A stretch of DNA of 64,000 nucleotides from Reticulitermes lucifugus. Lineage: Eukaryota > Arthropoda > Insecta > Blattodea > Rhinotermitidae. The stretch lies in assembly GCA_026260175.1 (NCBI GenBank), contig JAKCWW010000215.1:47411-111410 (forward strand), in the 5' to 3' direction. Of the stretch, positions 38,501 through 49,175 are shown piece after piece. Both the position numbers and the translations under genes were made by a program. How positions within the stretch are numbered: position 1 is the first letter of the stretch; each line of letters starts with the position of its first letter. The notes under the pieces were generated by a model. The model had not been told where the DNA came from, searched no databases, and was given only the letters and a program-made list of their open reading frames with translations.

Positions 38501-39672
38501 TGCATACAAGATTAAATGTAAATGGGAAAACGGGGCAACGAAAGCAGAAGTGAGGTTGAGGGGAGAGCAAGAATGAGATTAAATGTAGGATTGATAGGCT
38601 GTAAATAACATGGTAAGACAATAACCTTTCAGATCATAATAAACTGGCAAAATCTTGATGTTACCAGGCACAACTAAAGAAATGTACTTGAAATTCAACT
38701 AATAAACCAAACATTTTATGGTTTCTGTCAGTCTCTTCAGGCAAGTAGCCAGAATAGCATCTCAGATTGAGCATGATCCACTTCAATAACCTTTCCAATT
38801 CATTATCTATTTGCCCTACAAGTGCTTAATGTCAGAAATTTGAACCTGATGCAGGTGTTTGTGGTACCAGTGTTGTAAAGACAAGTAAGTCACATATGTC
38901 ATGCTGTGGGAAAGCAACCTTTTGGAACTGATAGGGTCATTTCGTCACTTCTGTCTTTGCAACACATTGAATGAATGGAAGGAAGCTTAGGCGAATTGTT
39001 TAAGATTAGGCGAATTGTTTAAGATTTTGTTGTGAGAAATATAGTAAAAGGGTGAAAATTTGTATCATCATGAACCTGTTATGCTTCTTAGGTGGGGAAA
39101 TCCTTTAAGTAGGAAACATTAAGAGGTAGGTGACACATATGTTATAATGATATGGGTAAAGAAATTTGACACTAAATTATTCCAACATCATAGGTGGAAA
39201 AAAGTTAACTGGGGTCTTGTTTCACTGTGTTTGTATTGTGTTTTGTGGGGGGGGGATATCTTGAAGTGGTGGTAGGTGTAGACTTTGGAGAAGAACAGTG
39301 TGGTGATTACATACTAAGCAAAATTTCATATGCCTGTTATGTAATTAACATATGTTTTCATATTCTCTGTCCATTTGTGTCTAGGCCTCAGAGTGGTTTC
39401 TTTACATTTTGTGTACCCACAAACATAGTACTTGTAAGTTTTCTTACTGTACCAAATGCCTGTTCAGTTATGCAGTAACTGAAACTGAACAACTTGTGGT
39501 CCGGTGTGTGACACTGCCTTTACTTTCCGCAGCTGAGCCCCTGCCATTGATGGATTTGTGTAGGCGGGTCATACGGCAACGTATAGGCAAGCACCAATTG
39601 GAGGAACGCATCACAAACCTGAATCTGCCTCAGCCAATGAAGGTTTACCTCCTGTACCAGGATCGCAGATAA
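23488..39672 (+). CDS. gus: gustavus / SPRY domain-containing SOCS box protein (six coding exons)
   Basis: Joined exons 23488-23506, 27298-27485, 28643-28828, 35650-35794, 36879-37037 and 39533-39672 give an uninterrupted 278-residue protein, the usual length for Drosophila Gustavus and vertebrate SPSB1/4. It is a substrate receptor: the SPRY (B30.2) domain (about residues 30-232) binds short peptide motifs such as the DINNN-type motif of Vasa and Par-4, and the C-terminal SOCS box recruits Elongin B/C and Cullin-5. Pocket residues known from the family are present (R78, P80, A82, Y130, V217, W218). The SOCS box has a BC box (LPLMDLCRR, from about residue 236) and a Cul5-type LNLPQP followed by MKVYLLY. 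The start is MGQKISG at 23488, with context AACATGG; an in-frame ATG two codons upstream (23482) has weaker context. In Drosophila the gene acts in germ-plasm Vasa localisation and is widely expressed. Splice sites are GT-AG except intron 1 (GC-AG). Identification is very secure. Confidence 0.96.
23630..23770 (-). repeat. Dispersed family R repeat, inverted orientation
   Basis: GTGAGGTTCTTACAGCAGTG is followed by CATCTTCTGGGATGGTATG, TGTAGTCTGGTAGACAGG and TTCCTCCAGAACATAG. The CTTCTGGG...AGTCTGGTAG order is the reverse complement of the CTACCAGACT...CCAGAAG copies. Confidence 0.55.
24365..24560. repeat. Dispersed family R repeat with both ends
   Basis: TGAAGATTACTGTCTCCTGG and GATGTAACACG begin the stretch. 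AGCTGTAACAGCTTC at 24444-24458 is a short palindrome. The end, CCGAACTACACAGCTTGAC followed by ATCCCAGAAGACAAG, is inverted relative to the start. This suggests that intact family members have terminal inverted repeats (CTTCTGGGAT...ATCCCAGAAG). Confidence 0.6.
27298..27485 (+). CDS. gus: gus coding exon 2
   Basis: Encodes residues 7-69, from [10 protein letters not shown] to SLNIFVK, covering the N-terminal region and the start of the SPRY domain (LDMPPASRD is a family hallmark). Starts in phase 1 after TTTACAG and ends in phase 0 at AAG|GTCTAG, a weak donor, but the next exon continues the family sequence directly. Confidence 0.95.
27486..28642 (+). other. gus: gus intron 2 (1.2 kb)
   Basis: CpG-poor, with no repeat or gene recognised. 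Closes CAATCCATTACAG. Confidence 0.85.
28643..28828 (+). CDS. gus: gus coding exon 3
   Basis: Encodes residues 70-131 (62 codons, phase 0-0), from [17 protein letters not shown] through [13 protein letters not shown] to HSVGYQ. It contains pocket residues R78, P80, A82 and Y130. Donor CAG|GTATGT. Confidence 0.96.
29528..29700 (-). repeat. 3' LTR of the BEL/Pao element
   Basis: Read on the minus strand it begins TGTTAGAAATCATAGC and ends GAATTCTCAACA, giving the canonical TG...CA ends. It aligns end to end with 33767-33937. Confidence 0.93.
29751..30056 (-). mobile_element. BEL/Pao pol C-terminal (DUF5641-type) fossil segment
   Basis: Encodes [26 protein letters not shown] and [20 protein letters not shown], the domain that follows integrase in Pao/BEL polyproteins. 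It lies next to the 3' LTR as expected. Confidence 0.85.
30187..31575 (-). mobile_element. BEL/Pao reverse-transcriptase remnant and integrase fossil segment
   Basis: The first part carries the N-terminal reverse-transcriptase signature ([12 protein letters not shown], then STTVRPAFN-like). The later part carries the integrase zinc-binding region ([14 protein letters not shown], with CIRCKKHEQ) and the integrase core ([22 protein letters not shown]). The family assignment to Pao/BEL is secure. It is a fossil and not an active enzyme. Confidence 0.9.
31658..32746 (-). mobile_element. BEL/Pao zinc-knuckle and aspartic-protease fossil segment
   Basis: CCHC-type knuckles ([41 protein letters not shown]) are followed by a retropepsin-type motif, [12 protein letters not shown], in the order typical of Pao/BEL gag-pol. 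Confidence 0.9.
32764..33600 (-). mobile_element. BEL/Pao gag fossil segment
   Basis: Contains [18 protein letters not shown] with [12 protein letters not shown], the LPKL.LP.F.GD...W..FW..F signature of the DUF1759 gag domain of Pao/BEL elements, and later [18 protein letters not shown]. Lies next to the 5' LTR as expected. Confidence 0.88.
33767..33937 (-). repeat. 5' LTR of the BEL/Pao element
   Basis: The same TG...CA-bounded sequence as 29528-29700. The bases just inside it match the 3' end of tRNA-Trp, including the CCA complement. Confidence 0.93.
35650..35794 (+). CDS. gus: gus coding exon 4
   Basis: Encodes residues 132-179 plus one base, from [20 protein letters not shown] to [20 protein letters not shown] is diagnostic for SPSB SPRY domains. 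Donor TTAG|GTAAGT, phase 1. Confidence 0.96.
35795..36878 (+). other. gus: gus intron 4 (1.1 kb)
   Basis: Contains a Tigger-like MITE (36041-36420). Closes TTCCGGCTTTCAG. Confidence 0.9.
36041..36420. mobile_element. Tigger-like MITE, copy 1
   Basis: Shares TTGCAAAATCCAGTAC, a polypyrimidine interior, AATTAATG and the right end CCAGATAACACAGCTTTTAC with the copy at 50427-50792. TA lies outside each end (36039-36040 and 36421-36422). Its terminal CAGT has decayed to CATT. No coding capacity. Confidence 0.75.
36879..37037 (+). CDS. gus: gus coding exon 5
   Basis: Encodes residues 180-232, from [20 protein letters not shown] to [12 protein letters not shown], the end of the SPRY domain with pocket residues V217 and W218. 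Donor GATC|GTAAGT. Confidence 0.96.
37038..39532 (+). other. gus: gus intron 5 (2.5 kb)
   Basis: No element recognised except a perfect short tandem duplication of about 19 bp (AGGCGAATTGTTTAAGATT) at 38989-39026 and a G-run at 39246-39254. Closes TTTACTTTCCGCAG. Confidence 0.85.
39533..39672 (+). CDS. gus: gus coding exon 6 (SOCS box, stop)
   Basis: Encodes residues 233-278, from [19 protein letters not shown] to VYLLYQDRR, and a TAA stop. This exon is the SOCS box: an Elongin B/C-binding BC box followed by a Cul5-box-like LNLPQP. Confidence 0.97.
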
Positions 39673-40952
39673 CAAACTCACAGGCTAGTGTCCAGCGACG
39701 AGTCACTTGCCGCCGAGTGATAACAAACGCTCAACACTTTCTACTAGCTTCTCAGATTTGTGCAAAACTTCTCTTGCCAAGGAACCCATTAGAAGTGAAA
39801 ATTGTAAAATGTGGCGAACCAAGTTTGTGGACTGCCAGACAATTTATTACAAATCCCTTACTCATTCCGTGTCATTGTCTTGGCAGGTACAGAGTTCTTT
39901 TTATACATTTGCAAATTGATTGCCAAAAGTACCCCTCCTTTCCCACAACTGCGTTAATGGCAGTTCTTAGAACTTACTGACCAAGTGAGGTTATTCTTTT
40001 CAGAAGATGACGTGCTTTTGACAGTTTTGAACCTGACTAAATCTGCAAGGATTTAAACATTTAATTTTGGTGGCATTTTCTTATTGTATGTGAAGTATGC
40101 ACATAACTTTCAACCAGTGCCCGTTCCAAATCTTGTAGAACAGTGAAGTACTTCTAGTGTATGTGTCTGAATGAGTGTGTGTGTGTGTGTATGTGTGTGT
40201 TTACAGTGTGAAGAACATAAACTTGTAATAACAGTATCGGGAGATTAAGATCAAAATATGTTTGAATCCTTTATTTAGTATTTATAATTGTTTGGAACTT
40301 AAGATACCTTAGAAGTTTCACTGAGACCTACTTGTGGCTTCCACCAGAAGAAAAGAAGATAAAGCACCAGAGGATCAAGACAACGATGGATATGTTTCTG
40401 CTCCATTTGTCATGTTTTATGCCACAGTATTTGTTTACAGCATCATAAAAGTTTCTATTTCTTATAACAGATTTATTTCAGCTGTATATATGATGGAAGA
40501 TACAGATATGACCTGTTACCATTCTCTACTGAAAGAGAATATGAACAAGTTTCATAGCATTCATTGACAGGTGGCAGGTGGTGATGTGTATGAATATGCA
40601 CAAAATATTAATTCGCTCGTTGGTGGAGGGAGTGTTTTTAAGTTGTTGATCCCAATCTCTGATCCAGAATTTCATTTAGTTAGGAAAAATTTTTTGACAG
40701 CCAGCTGTGCAGAATTAATCCTCAGTAGCTGTGCTGTGGTAGGCCAGAAGGCAGTGTTTATTCACAGTCCATTATCTTCCATTTCCGAAGGTTGGATTTC
40801 TTATGGCTATTTACACCATACTTTATTTGGAGACAAAATTTGGTATTCTCTAAAGATAGATAGATGATGTACATTGAAAGTTTGCTATCATGAGAGGTTT
40901 GGAACCGAAATCAAAATGTTTCTCATCTGGTCAGTTTAAGCATTTTCTGTTA

Positions 40953-40974
40953 TGTGTGTGTGTGTGTGTGTGTG
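40953..40974 (+). repeat. (TG)n microsatellite
   Basis: Eleven TG units in a row. Confidence 0.95.
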
Positions 40975-41152
40975 CTTAAAAGAAGCACCAATTCAGAAAA
41001 CTGCTATTCCATTCTGAGTATGGAATTATCTTGTGAAGGGGTAAATGTTACACAAAGACTTTTTTCAGCATTGTTTAACAAACTTAATAGGGAGGCATCG
41101 TGTTAAGTGATTCAGTCTCAGATATTTACTGAAGAACCAGGTATACAACTTT

Positions 41153-41158
41153 AATAAA
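41153..41158 (+). terminator. gus: Candidate polyadenylation signal for gus
   Basis: AATAAA on the plus strand, the first in the region after the stop. Weak, for the reason given for the 3' UTR. Confidence 0.25.
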
Positions 41159-41629
41159 TATATGTAGTTAGTTCTACCATAACATGTTTCAACCCATTTT
41201 ATGCCATTATCATGGAGTTACCTTTAGTATACTTAAGTGTCTCATAATTACTGTAAAGTAAAAAGTGAAGTTGTGTCTGTGCATGTCATGAAGTCATATA
41301 GGGGTAGTGAAGGCATATCTCCAACCATTCTTAACCTCTGCATGTAATTGCAGTGCTAAGTATAAGTAATGAACAGGGACCTCTAGTACTAAGTGTACTG
41401 AAGGTGACTACCTGACAATGGCTCAGGAAAACAGGTTGTATGCCTTGTGGTAAGGACTGCATAGTTCAGATCTTCTTATTCCTGACATTTGAATAAGCAT
41501 TTGAAATTGGCTATTAAAAGGGAGAAACGGATTTACATTTTACTGTTTGTACGTACCGGAACTATGAATCAAGAGCTGTCAAACTCTGATGTGTCTTTTA
41601 AAATTGTTCATTTTGGATCATTTTGTCTT

Positions 41630-42246
41630 TTATTATAACAACAAATGCACCACATCAAATACATATAAATGGTAGAGACATTAGTCTGACATGTTTTGGT
41701 AAAGATATACTATCATCATCAGGGAGTACAATGTGCCAATGTTAAAACCAACTGCAAATGGTATTTATAATATTTCATAACCTGTAGTAGTGGATATATA
41801 TATGCATTTTGAACTCATAAAATTAAGCTTAAAGTATAGTTAAAAACCTTCCTTATCCAATACATAAAATTTGGTACATAAGAAATTATAATTGTAGTAA
41901 CTGGCGATTAAGTTCTTTAGTTGTGGCCTTATAATTGAGGCATTTGGTAGGGTTCCGAGTCCACAGGGACATGGTCCACTTGGACTCAGAACCCCACCAG
42001 ATGCTTGAATATATAAGAAGAACTTAATTGCCAGCTACTGCAGTTATAATTTTATTATGTACAAAATTTTATGTACTGGATAAGAAATGTTTTTAACTAT
42101 ATTTTAAGCTTAATTTTATGTGTTCAAAATGCACTTATATATCTACTTCTACAGGTTATGAAACATTATAATTACTGAAACATGTTGGAGTAATGCCTTG
42201 ACTATTTATATGTATTTGATGTGATGCATTTGTTGATATAATAAGA
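41630..42246. mobile_element. 0.6-kb palindromic foldback element
   Basis: Left arm: ACAAATGCACCACATCAAAT, then ACATGTTTTGG, TTTCATAACCTGTAG, AAATTAAGCTTAAA and TTATAATTGTAG. All reappear as reverse complements in reverse order on the right (TGATGCATTTGTTG, CTACAGGTTATGAAAC, TTTAAGCTTAATTT, GCAGTTATAATT). The centre (41950-41995) is a stem of GGTTCCGAGTCCA with TGGACTCAGAACC. The left arm carries about 60 extra bases including CATCATCAGGGAG. There is no coding capacity. Flanking TTATTATA/TATAATAA is itself inverted, so the exact boundaries are uncertain. Confidence 0.85.
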
Positions 42247-42249
42247 GGA

Positions 42250-43440
42250 AAAACACATCTGACGTGTCTCTTGCACAGTATGACTTTTCAGTCATAACCA
42301 TTTTTGTGTGGGTTGCAGCATTGGGTCATTTCTTGATTATTAAGACAGTTGACTGCTTGTGTACGAGATCATCCTCTATTATTCGTTGCACAAGCTTTTA
42401 TTTCTGGTGACAGTTGTTGAATGTGAAGGCTACACTTTTATGAGACAAAAATTCTGCTTCTTTACATTTATGTTCCATTGAATCACTACAGATGCTAAAA
42501 CCAGAACATCTCTTACATGTGTGATGATGTAGAGGGCATCTTGTTTGCAGCTGTGACATGGTTTTATAATTGTCTCGTCTTGTGCATCTTGGTGGAAGTA
42601 AAATTGTGTAGCTGTCCCATAATTGTGGTATGAGTATCATGGCTTGCAAAATGTCTTTCACTGGTTCAGTATTTTCTACAAGATTATGATGTCATATTAC
42701 AGAAGCCAGTTCAACAGTGATGTTGTGGAGAATAACTTTAACTTTTACTTTTCTTTACCCGCATTGCCATACACATGTGCTCATAGGAAAATGACCTTAA
42801 AAATTCATTTTATATATTTAGGCAACAAGGAAATTTACTGCATGTTTAAGATATGTTTTATTTTATGCAAAATGCCATTTATTTCATAGTTTTATCTTTT
42901 TCTGTTCAAATAAGTTTTTCATAAAGATGTGCTAAATACCCTCCCAGGTTTACTAAAGGTTTAGGTGTCAATCATGATGGTACACTTTCACTGTACATAA
43001 AATTCACAATTTATTACATTGGAAATGCTGGGAATTTCTTTAGTTGATTTTGCAAATTGGGCAGAAGCGCAGTAGTGACTAGTGTCAATGTAAGGTACTG
43101 GTATGCAGTGAATTACCAGGAACACCATTTGATGTTTACAATTTGTTCTATGTTTGGTTTTTGATGTGGCAGTTACAAGACGTAAAAGTGTCATAGTACC
43201 CAAGTCAAATGGAAGGGAAAGAATTGCTGCTGGCTGAATGGAGAGAGAGTGTGTAGAATGTCCTGATGCCATGTGTAATCATTTTATTTATTCATGTTGA
43301 AGGTCCATTACATTGCCTTTTAAGCAAGCAGTCAGACCACTGATTCTCTAAGGGTTTGTGACATTGATGGCTTAATTATGAGAACATTATTTTGGACATG
43401 GTCTATTGTCTGAGGTATATGTGAGGTGCACAACATTTCA
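42250..43440. other. Intergenic DNA, nothing recognised
   Basis: CpG-poor, short open frames only. Confidence 0.4.
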
Positions 43441-43446
43441 GAGGCA

Positions 43447-43545
43447 GTGGTGAATCCTGATTCAGAGATGAGGTCTAGTGGAAGGGTACACACTGCGACA
43501 GTGTACTGTTCCAATAGACCTCACCTCCAAATCAGGATTCACCAC
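43447..43545. repeat. 99-nt near-perfect hairpin
   Basis: The left arm, GTGGTGAATCCTGATTCAGAG and onward to AAGGGTACACACT, pairs with AGTGTACTGTTCC through to CAAATCAGGATTCACCAC, leaving a loop of about five bases (GCGAC). Either a small foldback element or a structured RNA if transcribed; nothing tells these apart here. Confidence 0.8.
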
Positions 43546-43754
43546 TCTTCAGAAGTTAACTCTGCTTCCATCATTCCATCATATCTAAAACTTAATTCAC
43601 CTGGATCCATTAGACTGAGCTAAGCTTTCTGTCCAGACAACAGTAGGTACAATCAGGGTGTATAAACGTTGAGTATAAACTGAATATTAACCAACGAAAT
43701 GCACATTCACTATCAGATTTTAATAGTAGTATATAACTTTCCCCGACATGTTTC

Positions 43755-43800
43755 GGTCAGTTTTAGACCATCATCAGGGGGTCCGAACTACATTCACTTC
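43755..43800 (+). repeat. TTTCGG hairpin module
   Basis: CCGACATGTTTCGGTCAG and then TTTTAGACCATCATCAGGGG. GGTC and GACC form a small stem between the TTTCGG and ATCATCAGG parts. No inverted partner was found nearby. Confidence 0.6.
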
Positions 43801-46800
43801 ACATCCATAAGTTCACTGTGTTACCACAAATTATAGTTCGATGTTTATATAAGTAATCACTGTATAAAAACACTGCATATAAAACTTTGAAGGCTCGTCA
43901 ATGTTTAAAAGTTAAAATCATCCACCTGGTATCACGATTGGCTTGTTGTCTATTTTGTTCGTGGTTTTGCATCATTTGGGGGGTTTCTTGATTTTGCAAC
44001 TACTAGGCCGTCCTTGCTGTCTGAAGGAAGGTAACATTTACACATCTTACATCTTCTAAGCATCACTTACAGAGAATCTTCGTCTCTTTGGACAGTTGAT
44101 CTTCAGGACTAAATTTTATCCCCGAAATAATTTGAATATAAAGCAAGATTTAAAATCAATAGGGTAGATCTTGTTGACAGGTCGACCCTCAGAATGAAAG
44201 GAGTTGTGACCTACATAAAAAGAAAGTTAAAGAATATGACAGAAAGGAAATATAAACTAAGAAACTGTGATTAGCTTACACTGTTTTAAATTCTGGCTTT
44301 TTCTCCAATTCCCCGCAGTGATTGTTTTCAGTGACAGTATCTTGTCACAGAGTCAGAAATTTAGACTGTTTTCTAAATCTTGAAGAATTTGGTTTCAGCT
44401 GTCAGTAATATATACATAATACACAAATTAGGTCTTTGAGTCTGGATGCTGTGTAGTTTTAGTATGAACCCTGTTCAAAACAGAATGGCTGCTTGACAGA
44501 CACTGATTGCTGCAATCGTTAGTAACAAGGCAGACTTTCGGTGATGCCGGCTCAAATTTGAAATGATCAAGTATTGGGACATATCTCAAATATTATGTTT
44601 TAAGAACTATTCGAGCAAATAATAACTGAATGTTCAGTTTTCAGAAAAAGATAATTAAAATACCACCCTTATGATTTCAATAACAACTCAGAAGCACCAG
44701 CTGGAGACTTTTCAAATTCTACAAAATCTAGAGGTGAAACAAACTGCCTATTATTTCGCAATACAGCTGGTGATAAGTTGTTTGATAATTATTAGTTGCT
44801 ACAATATGCTGTTGCTTAGCCACGGCTTCTTAGTTTTGTTTGTTATTGTCCAGGTACAGAGATTAGCTCAGTGTAGCAGATCCAACAAAATGAGTTCTAT
44901 AATATTACTTTTGCATGATGACTGAAGGAAATCCAGCTTCGAAATGTGTATAACAAATATTAACTATACCTCAGACAGTGGACATGTCCAACATAATATA
45001 CATCCAATAGTGTCAAAATTCAAAGAGTAACCGTACATAATTTATATCTTTGGCCCCCCTATGTTGTAAATATATAGTCTATATATACATGTGTAACATT
45101 TATGGAAATGACAGAGTGATTTGCATATATACTGACAGGTGGGAAGAAAATGGTGTGATGTGTGTAATACATACAGCAGTATGACTTTGTTTTGTTGGGA
45201 TGTAGGAATGTGTAAGACTGCATGAATTTGTAAATTTAAAATATGAGAACACATTAAGAAGAACATAGTACAGATAATAAATGTTAATAAATGAAGTCAT
45301 AGTCTATTGGTTGGTGACAGTGGCATGCATTTGTATGATTAGTGTGTATTACATTTACTTAAAAGTATTCATAGAATTGAAGTGATGAAGGATAGAACTG
45401 CTTTGGTACATTTATTTTTGGAAACACACATTTTTGAGACTTGTTTCTAAAAAAAATGAACTATCATTATGTGGCTCCTAAAATATTGACAAACAATATT
45501 AATTCATACATTTTACTTTACATAAGTTTAAGAAAACTTTCAGTATGAAATACGGTGAATACTTCATATATAACTGAAGAGTATGTGTAAATTATGCTGT
45601 TTGTAGATTTTATGAAATATGCATTCACGTGCATTGACTAACAACATACATACTTTTGACATGATTTAATATTTTTGCAACTGGGTTTTTCAATTCTCTG
45701 TCTACTCCCCCTTCTTAGGTTCTTCCTGCATATTTTTGAAGTTAGTGTGTCAGCACCCTCTTCAGTTATGTGGGTGATGTTTGCCAGGCACAGTGCCTCA
45801 TTGTCTTACTCAGTCATATATTCACATTCTTTTACTACTGAATCGATAGAGAAGTGTCCAGAATCTCTATATTGATCTCAATTTTTTTTTATTTCTCAAC
45901 TGAACAACTCCATTAAAGGCCTTGCATAAAACAAAACAATGAATGACTAACAGAGGGATGTCATTCTCCTGTTGCTTTCAAGACAGATCCTTTACTGACA
46001 ACATGCATCTCTTCTGAATTATCAGGTTGTCACTGTAGGAACATTGTTCCAAAAGTTATTTCATTAACTTCAGTTTACCATCAGAGAATGTTAAAAGGTG
46101 AAAGCAGCAATGGTAGTCTTTCAACTTTGTATATAATATCCATTTTTTATTAAGAAATGAAAACCTGAAAGATATGCATGCTTTTTAAGTGTTTGTTCTT
46201 GTGATTTAGTATATATGTGTGTGTGGATGTAGTCAAGTGTTTGAAGGAGAGATGGTGCATTGAAAAAATCTGTGTTTGTGTGGTGGGTAATTTGGCATAC
46301 ACAATGTCCACCCAGAAAGGTACGCATCTGTAAACTAAACATAATAATGTTAAGAGAAGGATTGTATAATGTGAAAATAAGAACATGATACATGGGCTGC
46401 CCTACAAGGGTTTCACTTTAAATGTAATGTACATTAAAAAGTTTTCAGATCTGTTGATATGTTCTGTGGCAATAAAAGTTAATGAAGATAGAATGAGCTC
46501 ATATCACAGTGGAATTCTAGTTATAGGGAAGGCATGTGTTGTCACTCCTCACTTTCCACTGTATTGTGATGCTTCTGATTGTTGCATTTTATTACATTTG
46601 ATTGGGACATTTTATGAAAAATATTGAAGATGTCAAAAGAAAATGAAGCATGAATTACATTGCAGTGCTGCTTCAAGAATGATTATGTATTGTAGTAGAT
46701 GCTGGTTTCTAAGATATGTATGTAATTGATTGCTAATGGTATCAAGCAGGTGGAATGAATTTTGTATTTGCTGATGCATAAGAAATGCATGTGATTCAAA

Positions 46801-47260
46801 ATGTTCACCTTATGAACTGCATGGATCTCACGTGTATTGCAACATAACAACTTAGCTGTGTTTTTGGTCACATAAGTTTCATTGCCAAAGGGGGGCCATT
46901 TTCTATACCTGACACAAGTGGACCAGTAGAAAGCTCTTGTGAATTGAGTGGTGAACCTTCAAATCCCATAACAGATTGGGAATTGTTTGAGTAGTCATTT
47001 GCTTCTCAAGGAGGATTCTACTCCATGGGGTTAATGGGTTGGTTAATTTGCTAATTACCCAATTGTTGTTAAGGCTCTGAAAGTGACAAAAAAAGTCTTC
47101 AGTATCTTTGAGTTATAGTCTGGAAAATAATTACAAAACATTACACAATTTGTTTTTCTGCAGACAGAGATGTTATGTTCTCCAGTTTCAGTATGTTATC
47201 CAAACGAATGAAATAGAATGCATGCTTTGATTCACTCAACCATTCTCCATGTAAGATAAG
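43800..47260. other. Intergenic DNA, no gene recognised
   Basis: About 3.4 kb of AT-rich, CpG-poor sequence with short open frames only and no recognised element. Confidence 0.4.
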
Positions 47261-47267
47261 TGAACTC

Positions 47268-47790
47268 ATTTCTATGGTTTCTCTGGATTTTGAGAAAGCT
47301 TGTGACTGTGTAACTAGAAGTAAAATGTGGAATACCATTAAAAGATATGGTATTCCAGTACATATGTTTAAACCTACAATGCTTTTGCATGTCAAATTGT
47401 ACATGGAGGAAAATGAACAGCCCCCTTACCAGTTATGCCAGGATTGAGACAAGGATTTATCCTGTCACAGAGAATATTTCTCATGGTAATAGGCTCAAAT
47501 GAAGAAGTGTGAATGCATGCACAAGAGAAACCGGTGGGAGTGCAAATTAAACTGCGGAAGTGGATCAGACATACACTGAGGAAGGATTCCTCTGCCGTAC
47601 AGAGAGTTGGCAACCCCCCCCNAGGACAACAGAAGAGGAATACTGAGAAAGAAGTAGAGGAGAACAATAGAGGAGGAAGCTGAAATAATGGAGGAGACTT
47701 GGAGAGAGGTCAGGGCAACAGCTGGAAACAGTCCCGTTGCATTGCTTGGTAGAGGACCAATTGTTCGAAGTGGAGTAACAGGAAATTGAC
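47268..47790 (+). mobile_element. LINE reverse-transcriptase remnant
   Basis: One frame encodes SMVSLDFEKACDCVTRSKMW and KRYGIP, the D-containing palm motif of non-LTR reverse transcriptases (family: DFEKAFDSV....LW....YGIP). A second frame encodes MPGLRQGFILS (GVRQGC.LSP motif). Further on are KWIRHTLRKDSSAVQR and RRTIEEEAEIMEETWREVRA, matching the conserved LINE C-terminus (WIGHTLRK...ITRQAL......TWRRT.E.E......TW..V..LA). The catalytic part between them (FADD box) is missing, and several frame changes are visible, so it is internally deleted. An ambiguous base (N) lies at 47622. Confidence 0.8.
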
Positions 47791-48559
47791 TTACTTGAAC
47801 TCATTTTTGTACACTGAAACACCAGCTCCTAACACCATGATGCACAGCCTTGTATGTGCTTAATGATTGATATTCGGCTTATTGCATCTCCCATTATGCA
47901 ATTGAAAGCTTCGTCCTGTCACCACACGTCTGCTGTTGCACCACACCTGCAGCCAGTTCAACTTCACATGCTCACCGTTAATTTCATTGACTGACTGACA
48001 TACATTTAGACTTGATGCAACTGATTTGCTTATAAGTAAAATTTATTTAAGTTACATTTTAATATTATCCTTTAAGCCATGTGTTTAGATTCCCCCCCNC
48101 CCCAAGTGGTAATTTTACAATCACTAAATCTATGTAATAGTGTCCTTTGCAGAAGCTGCTTAAGAAATACCCCACCTTTTACGGAATCCAAAGACTCACT
48201 AAAAGCCTGACTATGGGGAACTCCTTATGATTTTATAAGTTGCTAGTTTCATACATTGGAAGGTTGATGGCCCCTGCTTGTTAACTACATTCTAAGCTGT
48301 CCTCCATGTTCTGAGACTGCATCCTCCATCTGCAACAATTTGAGAATACATGAAGTTGTAATGTTATATTTTTCTGTTTTACAAGCAAGTATAAAATAGC
48401 CTCTTCTCTCCTTTTATTTGACTTCCAGTGATACAGCCTTTAAAGTCATTTATTCTTTATACTTGGTGCAAATTACAAACTCAAAGGTAAGTATGGGCCT
48501 TTCCTCACATAATTGAAATCCTTCAACTGTTACTCATGTTGAAGATGATCAAAGTATTG

Positions 48560-48680
48560 TAGGATATGACAGTGTTTCATTTCTGGAAGAACTTACTGCC
48601 TCTGCTTTGGACTTCATAAGACAGTAACTGTCTACCAATCAGCACAGCCGTGTATGTCAGAACACTTGGGATGTTCAACA
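48560..48680 (+). repeat. Dispersed family R repeat, diverged
   Basis: TTCTGGAAGAACTTACTGCC, TCTGCTTTGGACTTC and CTACCAATCAGCACAGCCG follow the order of other copies. Confidence 0.4.
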
Positions 48681-49074
48681 CTGCCATGAGACCCTCAGGT
48701 TTTCAGTTTCATCCCATACGTCTGCTTCAGTGATAGAAAAAGTGTACAGCTAACTCTGCCATCTTTTCATAATTTTCTGCTATAAGTGCACTCAAAGTAA
48801 GACTTCCTGTTCACCAGTAACAGGTTCATAAAAGAGTAATTTATATTAAGGAAGTATATACAAATGCTCCACAGTAATAAAAGTTTTATTCCTTTTGTGA
48901 TTTATGTAGTTAAAGGGTAAAGAGGACATGTTATCACTAATTTGCTGGACTCATTCATGACAAATCTATAAACCAGCTCTACTATAATATTTTAAGATTA
49001 CTTGGTTATTAATTTGTGCCAAAAGTTGACTGGAGTAATTCTGTGCCAGAAGGTCATGATGAAATGGAGACCCA

Positions 49075-49175
49075 GTCGCCTATTTCTAGAAGTTCCACTT
49101 TTAACATTGATCGTAAGAGGATTCTGGCCTTCTGGGATGTGATGTCACACTACACAAAGCCACATACCAGAGGAC
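49075..49175. repeat. Dispersed family R repeat
   Basis: GCCTTCTGGGATGTGATGTC and CACACTACACAAAGCC, then CATACCAGAGGACCAT, fit the CTTCTGGGATGT...CCAGAAGACC family. Confidence 0.45.

Larger units (their letters stand above)
39673..41170 (+). other. gus: Probable gus 3' UTR
   Basis: Follows the gus stop. No good AATAAA lies close to the stop. The first clear AATAAA (41153-41158) is about 1.5 kb downstream and lies next to a degraded hairpin module (ACATGTTTCAACCC), so it may belong to a repeat. (GT)n tracts occur at about 40174-40200 and 40953-40974. The 3' end is undefined. Confidence 0.4.

Noticed and set aside
40334-40867. Open frames after the gus stop as extra exons
   Set aside because: gus ends with a complete SOCS box and stop; these frames show no similarity and look like 3' UTR.
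47392-47822. Minus-strand open frames across the N at 47622
   Set aside because: They are antisense shadows of a plus-strand LINE remnant.
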